From Atrina japonica (lineage: Eukaryota; Mollusca; Bivalvia; Pterioida; Pinnidae): a stretch of DNA of 64,000 nt. The notes beneath the pieces are model-generated. The model was not told the origin of the DNA and did no database searches. It saw only the letters and a program-made list of their open reading frames with translations. Location of the stretch: contig BROG01000795.1 of the NCBI GenBank assembly GCA_030159075.1, forward strand, positions 62,001 through 126,000. Direction: 5' to 3'. Made by a program: the position numbers and the translations under genes. This document shows positions 13,791 through 25,900 of the stretch, piece by piece (within the stretch, counting starts at the first letter, position 1; each line of letters starts with the position of its first letter).

Positions 13791-15339
13791 TAATTTATAA
13801 TGCTTAGGTAACATAAACAAAAGAGCTTATAAGAACAAGGTGGGAGAAAAATCAAATTAGCATGTAGTATTATGAGTTCCTGAATACATGTATCTCTTTT
13901 CAAGACATACGATCAATCTTTATTTGTTTATCTTTTAATTTTCTCTTTATCTATTTTTATTTTTCACCCTTAAGCAACGATCTAGTTATAAAAGAGTGGT
14001 ATTCCCTCAGCAGAGATCAAAGTTAAAATCATACATTGTACAGGTCTCTGTCAGACTTCACCTGTTACACAACGAAATGTTCGATAACCAGCCTTATAGA
14101 AGACATGGTACATTTGTATTTAAAATATTACATAAGTTTCCATTGAACGAGCTTAAGACAGGTATTGCAACAAATATTCTCACCTGGAATAAGTTTCCTC
14201 ATATAGAATGATTATTAATGTAGAGTAATTCAAATATAATGTTATCAAACTAGAAATTGACATTTTTTTAATTAAATTGCATGGTAGTGTTGTGTTACTA
14301 GTAGGATGTGTTAGTTTGGTATGATTATTAAGGTGTTTGAGGATTGATATTGAATATATAAATTATTATATAAAACAGAAAAAGTACTGTGCAGGTTCTT
14401 GGTGTTGTGAAATTGTTGCTGTAAGATAAGCATTTCAGATACTTGGTAAGAATTTCAGTAATTAAGATTGCTTAATTAATTACAGGGAATTTTTTCTTGT
14501 ATTTCATGTTTATGGTGAGTTAAGGGGATACATTCTTAGATATCAACAACATTAACATGCTCTTCTGTTTACAAATGTACATATGTATTTTTGTAACATA
14601 AATATGTTCTGTTTGTATATATATATATAATATTGTGATTTTATTGAGATTATGGGGGGGGGGGGGGGGGGAGGGGGGAGGAGGACAAAGGAATTTTAGC
14701 TATCCTATCAAAATTTCTTGTACTGCTATTTTTTGTCCTGTAACAGGACAAAAAATAGTTCCCTAAATTTGTTTCCAGCTGAGTTTGCACGAAAGTGTGT
14801 TGTTGGAGGCAAACTTAAAGAAATTCCTCAGCTGGGTAAAATTCAAACAGTTGAGTTGAGTACTAAGTTTGAGTATATTGAAGATTTTGTGGTGCGCCTG
14901 GGTAGTTGAGCTTTAATTGGCATTGAGTATATTTGGTGAGTGTGCCAGTCTTAAATAACCACTTTAACCAAAATTTACAAAATTCTATATATTACTTTCT
15001 TAAAAAATTGAGCTCATCGGGACCACAGGGATTGATGATTTAAGAATCAGAGCTTTGATATTCTTGTGTCAATCATTATGATCAGCCCTTTCAGATGGCA
15101 CCATGACATTTGACGTTGTGACCTAAATAATGTCATTTGACCTGCTTAAAAAATAACCATGGCAATAATTTAATTGTGAAATATAAAGAGCACTGCACTG
15201 ATATTTAGCATGTGTAATTTTTATGATATGCTTTTCAGATGGGATTATGACCTTTGACCTCATGACATAGATGATGTCATTGACATATTTTTTTAAACAT
15301 CAGCCTTGGCTATAACTTTGATTTTAGAGAGTATAGCTT
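13791..15339. other. Intergenic, poly(G) tract and a small palindrome
   Basis: Contains a G run at 14654-14683 and a perfect palindrome at 14726-14758 (CTATTTTTTGTCCTGT, A, then its reverse complement). No gene is recognised; the open frames at 13996 and 14718 are short and featureless. Confidence 0.5.
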
Positions 15340-16688
15340 TAGGTCACCTGAGCCAAATGCTCAGGATGACCTATTGCGATCGTCTTTTGCCTGTCATTGT
15401 CTGTTGTTTGTCGTTAACATTTACACATTTTCGACTTCTTTTCAAGAACCAGTGGGCCAATTTTAACCAAACTTGGCATATAGCATCCCTTATTTGAAGC
15501 TTAATGTTTCCAAATGAAAAAGGGAATGGACAAATAGGGGCCCTAAAAGGGGCAAAAAGGACCAAAACTGGGTACATCTTTAAAAGTTTTGTTCTCATGA
15601 ACCAATGATCAGATGAATTTCAAATTTTGTATGCATGATGGTTGAGTCAATATCTATAAAGTTTGCAAATGAAATTGAAATCTGTCCATAAATGAACCAC
15701 TAGAGGTCAATTCAGTGACACAGGGTACAGTTGTATTACAAATTGTTTAATAACTAAAAACTGATTGACTTTTGGTATACAAATATATATGAGAAAGTTG
15801 TTAGGAATTATCTAAGGATCATTTTGACAAAATTGCGAAGTCATTGGGTCAAAGGTCAAGGTCACAGGCAATGAAGTAAATGGAAAATATATGATTTTTT
15901 TGTAAAATTTTTGACATTTTTGACTACTTCTCCAGAACCATTGGACCAATTTGAACCAGGAAGTATAACCATGTAAACTCGCATAAAGTTTGCAGATGAA
16001 AAGGGGCTAGGGCCAAACATGGCTGTCATTGCTATAAATAGAACAAATGAGTCGGCAGATATTTTTAATTTAATACATGTATCTCCAAAATTATGAATGC
16101 TAAAGAAAAAACCGTTACCTAAAAATGAGCGGCTAGAAAAATTTACAATTTATACATTATGGTGGAAATTGTTGGATCAACCATTATGTGAGTTATTTCC
16201 CTTTTTGTGAATTTTTAATGTTTTTTGAAGTTTTTGACATTATCTTGAAAAGTATAATAGATAGAGTAAAAGTGAAAGAAACAAAAATGTTCAGAATGCA
16301 AAGATCTACAAAAAGTCTATAGGGCCGAAATTGTCAGGTCACCTCTTTTGGGAGTTATTTCCTCTTTTAAGTGGATTTTTCATGTTTTTGGATGTTTTTT
16401 TAAATTATCTTGAAAAGTGTAATAGGTAGAATTAAAGTGAAAGAAGCAAAAATTTCAGTAAGCAAAGATCTATAAAAGAAGTCAATAGAGCCGAAATTGT
16501 CAGGTCACCCCTTTTGGGAGTTATTTCCCCTTTTAGTGCATTTTTCATAATTTTGACAAAAAGTATACATTTTTGTCAAATTTGAGACATTTTCAACTTA
16601 TTCTCAAGAACCAGTGGACTGAGTTTAGCCAAACCTGACTTGAAATTTTTTTCTAAGGTGACCGTTAAGGCCCATTGGGCCTCTTGTT
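15340..16688 (+). repeat. Dispersed repeat family A, copy 2
   Basis: Starts TAGGTCACCTGAGCC, includes the tandem unit of about 190 bp also seen at 5691-6400, and ends GGTGACCGTTAAGGCCCATT, GGGCCTCTTGTT. Confidence 0.65.
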
Positions 16689-16810
16689 TAATTTACCTGT
16701 ATAATTCTTATAATAAGCCTATTCAGATGGTACCATGACTAATTTTACTTTGTTTTTATTTTTAATACAGCTTGTATTTTAGATTTTTTAATTTATTTTG
16801 TTTTTTATTT

Positions 16811-16935
16811 TTCACAGATTTTTTTATAATTTTCACAGATTATATTTGTTTGTTTACAGACTTTTTGTTTATTTACAGATTGTCTGAAATGAGATTATAA
16901 GCGATTTATAGCCAGTGACAAGTGCACAAAAAAAA
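16811..16935 (+). promoter_or_regulatory. Cluster of four candidate 3' splice sites and probable 5' UTR of the transporter
   Basis: Four acceptor-like CACAG/TACAG sites end at 16817, 16838, 16859 and 16878, about 20 bases apart and each preceded by T-rich sequence. The last is followed by 57 bases leading to the ATG. This suggests that a non-coding first exon lies upstream and is spliced here. I cannot identify that exon or a promoter. Confidence 0.4.
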
Positions 16936-16986
16936 ATGGCAGAATCTATACAAGGGGAGAAATCCTATATACTGAAGAAAAGTCAG
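16936..16986 (+). CDS. SLC38A11: SLC38A11-like, coding exon 1
   Basis: Seventeen codons from ATG to the donor CAG|GTAAGT, ending in phase 0. The start sits in an A-rich context and is the first ATG in frame with exon 2. The peptide is short and hydrophilic (MAESIQGEK at the start). Because it is so short, exon 1 rests on the perfect donor and the open junction rather than on similarity. A start at Met20 in exon 2 remains the alternative. Confidence 0.65.
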
Positions 16987-19900
16987 GTAAGTTTTATAAG
17001 GTCCAAATAAATAATCATAATAAAGTCAAAAGATGAAACTTGGGTTGGGTCTATATCAATCTACAAACCAGTCTGTCATCACTCCCATTTTCTGATATGT
17101 TATGTGGCAGATCTAACAAAAACTGTTATGGGGGTAACATGATTGACATTATAGGTGTGTCATGTTCAGCCAATGAAAATTCAACATACATGATCTTTCA
17201 AAGTTTATTGAATGGTAAAGAAATACAAACATCAAATATAAACAACACTGAACATACAAAATCTGGAAGGAGAGAATTCCTTTCCTTTGCTTTTGATATT
17301 AGGCAAAATAATTATTAAACTGCAGTTGCAATTTTCTTTATTTTTCAATTCCAATTATGAAAACAGAGAGTCTTTATTTGTGTAGACTGTTAACACGTTT
17401 TATGTCACTGTATCATGTTACAATACTGATTATAACAACTATAACACCTAGAATCATTTTCCCATGGGATGCTCTCATCTCCTGTACTACATCATAACAT
17501 TATCACACTTTTCCTGGAAGAGACATAAATATTCTTGTGAGGGAAGTTCCATCCTTTTATCAGTTTGGGTTTCATTGTAAGTTGAAAATAAACAAGGGAT
17601 TATATTGATTTTGTGATCAAATGGATGGAACCTGTCATTTACTGATGGTGGCTTGTTAACTGGTTATCCATCATTTGATGTAGCAAAATGAAAACTCCTT
17701 AATTTAAAACATCTTTCAGACATCAGAATGAGGGCCTGAGATAGAAATAGAATTTTTTTAGTAAATGTCTTATTAATTTCTTTAAGTTGTTCTTGAATGT
17801 TTTAGTGGCTTATGGTCAGGGAGAATCATGGGTCTTATTCTTATCAGCTATCAACAAAAACACTATAACAAGAACTCCTGCAGCATTAGCTAAACACTAC
17901 ATGTCTTACCTGATGGTGGTAGTATCTCGGTGTACATGCATTTACAAGGGGAGGATTTATATTACAATTCCCTTACTGACACATATTAGAAAAAGACTAA
18001 AATCTTCTTTCATGCAAAACTCATCATTACTTTAAATTCAGATGGTGGATTTATATCAAAACAAATATAGAAATGTTGTATTGAAATTGAATAAGCAATG
18101 ATTTTGTAATATTTATTGAAATGGTGTGGTTTTATACATGTCACAGGGTCCGTTATTACAAGAAAATACGGCTTTGATGGTTTGAATGTGTATGTATTCA
18201 ATATTTACAGTTGGTTATTCCACATATACAGCCTACAATTATATAAAATCATCCACTCAATACAATAAAATATATTTACTCACATTCTAGAAATTGGATA
18301 AAAATAAAAATATATTTACTATGCAGAATATTTGATTTATGATTTATATTTAAGTGAAGTATTTCCGATTAATAATTTGGAGTAAAATGTTACTCACCAC
18401 TTGGTATTTTGATATTACATCAAAGTAATAAGATGTATATCCTATCTAATGTAAATCTCTGGATTAGACTTGATGTCTTATCTCTACATAAGTTTTGATA
18501 AGAATAAGTGCTATAGGGTAGAAATGGTTTAAGGTTTGATTCTATATAAAACCTGTTATACCACTTTCATACAGTTCCATATAAGGAATATAAAAACTTC
18601 CAGCCAATCATACCACATACTTCTACTCACTCACACTTTCCTCATGTATTAAACACTGGACATAAGACTGGACAATACATTTTACACGCAGGCACAATAA
18701 ACATAATATGTACAAGACAATGACTGTTTACAACTATTTAAAATTTAGGTGGATCTAATAATTTAGTGTTACCCAAATTTAACACTCGGTGACATACATA
18801 ATACATAGATAAAAATTAAAAGCCTTCTCATGTTTGTCATCCTGCAGTAAATACATGTGTCTTAGTGTTCTGAAACTTTTAAATTTGGAAGACAGGGAGA
18901 CTTAGAAATATTATTGAGAGAAAGGCATTGTTATCATTATCCAAGGTAAAGTGGCACATCTGGGTTCTGTAAAGCTGTCCTGTTACAGTTATACTAGGGT
19001 AAAGTGGCACATCCATGGTCTGTTAGCTGTCCTGTTACAGTTATACTAGGGTAAAGTGGCACATCCATGGTCTGTTAGCTGTCCTGTTACAGTTATACTA
19101 GGGTAAAGTGGCACATCCCATGGTCTGTTAGCTGTCCTGTTACAGTTATACTAGGGTAAAGTGGCACATCCATGGTCTGTTAGCTGTCCTGTTACAGTTA
19201 TACTAGGGTAAAGTGGCACATCCATGGTCTGTTAGCTGTCCTGTTTACAGTTATACTAGGGTAAAGTGGCACATCCATGGTCTGTTAGCTGTCCTGTTAC
19301 AGTTATACTAGGGTAAAGTGGCACATCCATGGTCTGTTAGCTGTCCTGTTACAGTTATACTAGGGTAAAGTGGCACACCCATGGTCTGTTAGCTGTCCTG
19401 TTTTAGTTATACTAGGGTAAAGTGGCACATCCATGGTCTGTTAGCTGTCCTGTTACAGTTATACCAGGGTAAAGTGGCACATCCATTGTCTGTTAGCTGT
19501 CCTGTTACAGTTATACCAGGGTAAAGTGGCACATCCATGGTCTGTTAGCTGTCCTGTTACAGTTATACTAGGGTAAAGTGGCACATCCATGGTCTGTTAG
19601 CTGTCCTGTTACAGTTATACTAGGGTAAAGTGGGCACATCCATGGTCTGTTAAAGTCCTGTTATAGTTATACTAGGGTAAAGTGGCACATCCATGGTCTG
19701 TTCGCTGTCCTGTTATAGTTATACTAGGGTAAAGTGGCACATCCATGGTCTGTTAGCTGTCCTGTTATAGTTATACTAGGGTAAAGTGGCACATCCATGG
19801 TCTGTTAGCTGTCCTGTTACAGTTATACTAGGGTAAAGTGGCACATCCATGGTCTGTTAGCTGTCCTGTTACAGTTATACTAGGGTAAAGTGGCACATCC

Positions 19901-22900
19901 ATGGTCTGTTAGCTGTCCTGTTACAGTTATACTAGGGTAAAGTGGCACATCCATGGTCTGTTAGCTGTCCTGTTACAGTTATACTAGGGTAAAGTGGCAC
20001 ATCCAAGTGGCACATCCATGGTCTGTTAGCTGTCCTGTTTACAGTTATACTAGGGTAAAGTGGCACATCCATGGTCTGTTAGCTGTCCTGTTTACAGTTT
20101 ATACTAGGGTAAAGTGGCACATCCATGGTCTGTTAGCTGTCCTGTTACAGTTATACTAGGGTAAAGTGGCACATCCATGGTCTGTTAGCTGTCCTGTTAC
20201 AGTTATACTAGGGTAAAGTGGCACATCCATGGTCTGTTAGCTGTCCTGTTACAGTTATACCAGGGTAAAGTGGCACATCCATGGTCTGTTAGCTGTCCTG
20301 TTTTAGTTATACCAGGGTAAAGTGGCACATCCATGGTCTGTTAGCTGTCCTGTTACAGTTATACCAGGATAAAGTGGCACATCCATTGTCTGTTAGCTGT
20401 CCTGTTACAGTTATACCAGGGTAAAGTGGCACATCCATTGTCTGTTAGCTGTTCTGTTACAGTTATACTAGGGTAAAGTGGCACATCCATGGTCTGTTAG
20501 CTGTCCTGTTACAGTTATACTAGGGTAAAGTGGCACATCCATGGTCTGTTAGCTGTCCTGTTACAGTTATACCAGGGTAAAGTGGCACATCCATGGTCTG
20601 TTAGCTGTCCTGTTATAGTTATACTAGGGTAAAGTGGCACATCCATGATCTGTTAGCTGTCCTGTTACAGTTATACTAGGGTAAAGTGGCACATCCATGG
20701 TCTGTTAGCTGTCCTGTTACAGTTATACCAGGGTAAAGTGGCACATCCATGGTCTGTTAGCTGTCCTGTTACAGTTATACCAGGTTAAAGTGGCACATCC
20801 ATGGTCTGTTAGCTGTTCTGTTACAGTTATACTAGGGTAAAGTGGCACATCCATGGTCTGTTAGCTGTCCTGTTTTAGTTATACTAGGGTAAAGTGGCAC
20901 ATCCATGGTCTGTTAGCTGTCCTGTTACAGTTATACTAGGGTAAAGTGGCACATCCATGGTCTGTTAGCTGTCCTGTTACAGTTATACTAGGGTAAAGTG
21001 GCACATCCATGGTCTGTTAGCTGTCCTGTTACAGTTATACCAGGGTAAAGTGGCACATCCATGGTCTGTTAGCTGTCCTGTTACAGTTATACCAGGGTAA
21101 AGTGGCACATCCATGGTCTGTTAGCTGTCCTGTTACAGTTATACTAGGGTAAAGTGGCACATCCATGGTCTGTTAGCTGTCCTGTTACAGTTATACTAGG
21201 GTAAAGTGGCACATCCATGGTCTGTTAGCTGTCCTGTTACAGTTATACTAGGGTAAAGTGGCACATCCATGGTCTGTTAGCTGTCCTGTTATAGTTATAC
21301 TAGGGTAAAGTGGCACATCCATGGTCTGTTAGCTGTCCTGTTATAGTTATACTAGGGTAAAGTGGCACATCCATGGTCTGTTAGCTGTCCTGTTACAGTT
21401 ATACTAGGGTAAAGTGGCACATCCATGGTCTGTTAGCTGTCCTGTTACAGTTATACCAGGGTAAAGTGGCACATCCATGGTCTGTTAGCTGTCCTGTTAC
21501 AGTTATACCAGGGTAAAGTGGCACATCCATGGTCTGTTAGCTGTCCTGTTTTAGTTATACTAGGGTAAAGTGGCACATCCATGGTCTGTTAGCTGTCCTG
21601 TTACAGTTATACTAGGGTAAAGTGGCACATCCATGGTCTGTTAGCTGTCCTGTTACAGTTATACTAGGGTAAAGTGGCACATCCATGGTCTGTTAGCTGT
21701 CCTGTTACAGTTATACTAGGGTAAAGTGGCACACCCATGGTCTGTTAGCTGTCCTGTTTTAGTTATACCAGGGTAAAGTGGCAAATCTTGGTTCTGTTGG
21801 CTATCCTGTTATAGTTATACCGAGGTAAAGTGGCACATCCATGGTCTGTTAGTTGTCTTGTTATAGTATATATACTAAAGTGGCACACCCCATGGTCTGT
21901 TAGCTGTCCTGTTTTAGTTATACAGGGAAAAAGTGGCAAATCTTGGTTCTGTTGGCTATCCTGTTATAGTTATACCGAGGTAAAGTGGCACATCCATGGT
22001 CTGTTAGTTGTCTTGTTATAGTTATACTAGGGTAAAGTGGCACACCCATGGTCTGTTAGCTGTCCTGTTTTAGTTATACCAAGGTAAAGTGGCAAATCTT
22101 GGTTCTGTTGGCTATCCTGTTATAGTTATACCGAGGTAAAGTGGCACATCCATGGTCTGTTAGTTGTCTTGTTATAGTTATACCAGGGTAAAGTGGCACA
22201 TCCATGGTCTGTTAGTTGTCTTGTTATAGTTATACCAGGGTAAAGTGGCACATCCATGGTCTGTTAGTTGTCTTGTTATAGTTATACCAGGGTAAAGTGG
22301 CACATCCATGGTCTGTTAGTTGTCTTGTTATAGTTATACCGAGGTAAAGTGGCACATCCATGGTCTGTTAGTTGTCTTGTTATAGTTATACCAGGGTAAA
22401 GTGGCACATCCATGGTCTCTTAGCTGTCCTGTTATAGTCATACCAAAGTAAAGTGGCACATCTGGGTTCTGTTAGCTTCTCGTTATAGGTCAACCAAGGT
22501 AAACATAGTAAAATGGCACATTTTGGTTGCATTAAAAACCAAAACAATACAGTCTATTTACCAAAAAATAAGAATGCACAGGTAAAATGTGACTTCTTGT
22601 ATTACTGTAGTTCTAATATCTATGTTGCCAATAACAAATTTGTCACCCCTGTTATGATTCAGTTTAGAGTCACTGTGTTGATCATGTGCCAACTTGTGGT
22701 GGTCTATTGGTAAAGTATTAACATGCAAGTGAAAGGTCCCAGGTTTGATTCCCAAACTAGCTCATACCAAAAACTTAAGAAATGGTAGTGGCTGTTCCTT
22801 TGCCAAGTGCTCATAATATGAGGTGAAAGTAATGAATCTTTTTGTTGAGACTGAAAACCGAGGTCCCATGTTGTGGAACGTGAGGCACGTAAAAGCACCC

Positions 22901-25900
22901 TCACCCATTGGCATCAGTCAATAGCACACAGGCCAAAATTTGTAGAACATCACCTAAAAGTGGTGACATCTCCATATTAAGTGAAAAATTAAACCATGAC
23001 ACCTAAAAGTAAACATGTGCTATTTTACCTTGATAGACTTATACCTGATGGTATGTGACACCTGTAAACAATATTTATTACTTTGAACTTTTTGTCATCT
23101 CAGGTGAGCAATCATGGCTTTTTACATGTAATGCTTGTTATTATATCGTCATTCTAAGTGTTACATTTGAACAAGAAATTGATTTTCTTTACACCTGAGT
23201 TTCAGTTGTTTGATGAATTATTGATGATGATAGAACACCTGTCTTTACAAACCACCCACCTGATACCAGTTTCATTGTCAATCAGACAATGTGTGTGAAA
23301 TGTTTTGCACTGAAAATAATGTAAATGAGCGACATTATGTCGTTAATTTCCATATTGATTTTCAGTAAACGTTTGACAGCTATAAAACAAACCAGAGCAT
23401 AAAAGAAATCAATTTATAGATCTTCATTTATTTTCTCTTTTACATTATTTATTTCCTATGAAATAAATCAGAATTTTCTCTTATTTTTGTCCAAGCTTTA
23501 TGGTGATCATAGTTATGATAACTAAAAATCTAAATATTGAAAATATTGAAAATCAATATCGGGCTACAAATCAAATGCAGATTTATAGAAAAACTATAAT
23601 GTAATCATTGAAATAGAAACCTAAAACAAAGGTAATCAATTCTTGGTAAGCTGAAATATTGGTAATCAAAGAAGAATAAAAAAGCAAGTAAATATTCTTA
23701 AGGAAACGTAAAATGAAATTAACCAGAAATGCAAAGGAAGTGACATATGTCAGAAAACGAAAATAATAATAATCTTTCAAGGGAAGATATAACAGGGGGA
23801 ATCATTTGTAGGAATACTAAAAAGGGGAGGTAATCATGTTTAGGAAACTTGATTGTTTGGAATAGTGGAACTTAAAAATCTGTTGGAAATACAGACCACT
23901 GAAGACAGACACATAAACACACACACAAGACATATCTTGGACTGCCTCACAGTGACAAGTGGCAGCGATTTTTGTAGATATCACATTGTACTTGTTAAAC
24001 CAAAGCAAGCAAGATAGTGCTGACAGATTTTCTTGCCTATTGTTTTGACAAATTACTTATCATATCAGTGTCACAATTATGTGATTGTAATCTCTTTCTT
24101 AGAGATATTTTTTTAGATAGTCTTATATCTTGCTAAGAATGTTGTCATTTGATATGATGACCCATATACTGTTAACATGATAAAATAAGTTCAGAACATA
24201 CTAATTTATGAAAACCCATGAAATATATCAGGTAAAACTGTAATTCGGATACATTATTTCCTGTCCTAAAGCTGAGGTGTTCATGAAGCTTCCTGCCATT
24301 GATGTCAAATTAAGATAAAAATCTTACAATTTATTTAAATTTTTTCATTTATCACTTTATCACTGCAGCATTCTCATGTATCATAATTTACAGTGTATGT
24401 CATTTTAAATGTAATAATGGACTGATTTATGTTTCTTTTTTGTTTTGATTGTTTCAGGATGTTTTAAGGACCTGATTTATGTTTTGTTTTTGCTTTATCT
24501 TTCAGGATATTTTCAAAGGACCTGATTTATGTTTACTAATATTCCTTTGTTTCAGGATGTTTTCAAGGACCTTATTTATATTCCCTAATTGCTTTTATGG
24601 CAGGATGTTTTCGTGGATTGTATTTATATTTCCTAATTATTTTATTTCAGGATGTTTTCAAGGATCTGATTTAAGACTCTTTTTATGTGTACTGTTGTAT
24701 CAGATTTTTATTTATTTCATCATAGACATATCACTTATCTTAGCTATCATCTGTTGTAGCTGACCTGTATTTTAGCTATCATCTGTTGTAGATGACCTGT
24801 GTCTTAGCTATCATCTGTTGTAGCTATCCTCTTTTTTAGTTATTTATTGTAGCTGACCTCTATCTTAGCTATCATCTATTGTAGTTGACTGCTATATTAG
24901 CTATCATTTATTATAGTTGACTGCTATCTTAGCTATCATCTGTTGAAGCTGACCTCTACAACAGATGTCTTACTTAGTCAAGTTAATTGTGATTTCTGTC
25001 CAACTTTTTGTTTTTCTACTGGTGCACTATACACTCTTTTCTTTTAATATTTTCTCTTTATTATTCTTTGTATGTGCTAAACATTTTGATTTTTCTGTTT
25101 TTACTTTTCTTGTCTGTCTAATTCCTCTTTTTTTGTTTATGTCTGGAACTGCAACACTCCTGTCTACTAATGTTTTCATAAATAACTTGATGAATTAGTA
25201 TGTATTTTAAAGTTTATGAATTATCTCCCCTTTTTGCAGTCAGAGATGTCTGAGTTTAGCACTGGCAGTGACACTAAACAATTAGTGGATGAGAAAGCAG
25301 GCAGGGATGGAAAACTTCTCAGTAGTATCCCTATGACAAGCTTCAACTTCATCAACTCTATAGTCGGATCAGGCATAATTGGTAAGTATGCTCTAGTCAA
25401 ATATAGGTGTGATTGGTAAGTTAAGTCTAGTTATATCAGGTGTCATTGGTAAGTTAAGTCTAGTTATATCAGGTGTCATTGGTAAGTCTTGTTATATCAG
25501 GTGTCATTGGTAAGTCTAGTTATACCAGGTGTCATTGGTAAGTCTTGTTATATCATGTGTCATTGGTAAGTCTAGTTATATCAGGTGTCATTGGTAAGTC
25601 TAGTTATATCAGGTGTCATTGGTAAGTCTAGTTATACCAGGTGTCATTGGTGAGTCTAGTTATATAATTATGTCAGGTGTCATTGATAAGTCTAGTTATA
25701 TCAGGTGTCATTGGTAAATCTAGTTATATCAAGTGTCATTTGTAAGTCTAGTTATATCAGGTGCCATTGGTAAGTCTAGTTATATCAGGTGTCATTGGTA
25801 AGTCTAGTTATATAATTATGTCAGGTGTCATTGATAAGTCTTGTTATATCAGGTGTCATTGGTAAGTCTAGTTATATAATTATGTCAGGTGTCATTGGTA

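Noticed and set aside
18945..22490. CRISPR-like regular repeats
   Set aside because: Units are joined head to tail with no variable spacers, and the DNA is clearly eukaryotic.
22698..22760. Functional tRNA gene
   Set aside because: A and B boxes are present but no cloverleaf or anticodon arm can be drawn; it is better read as a SINE head.
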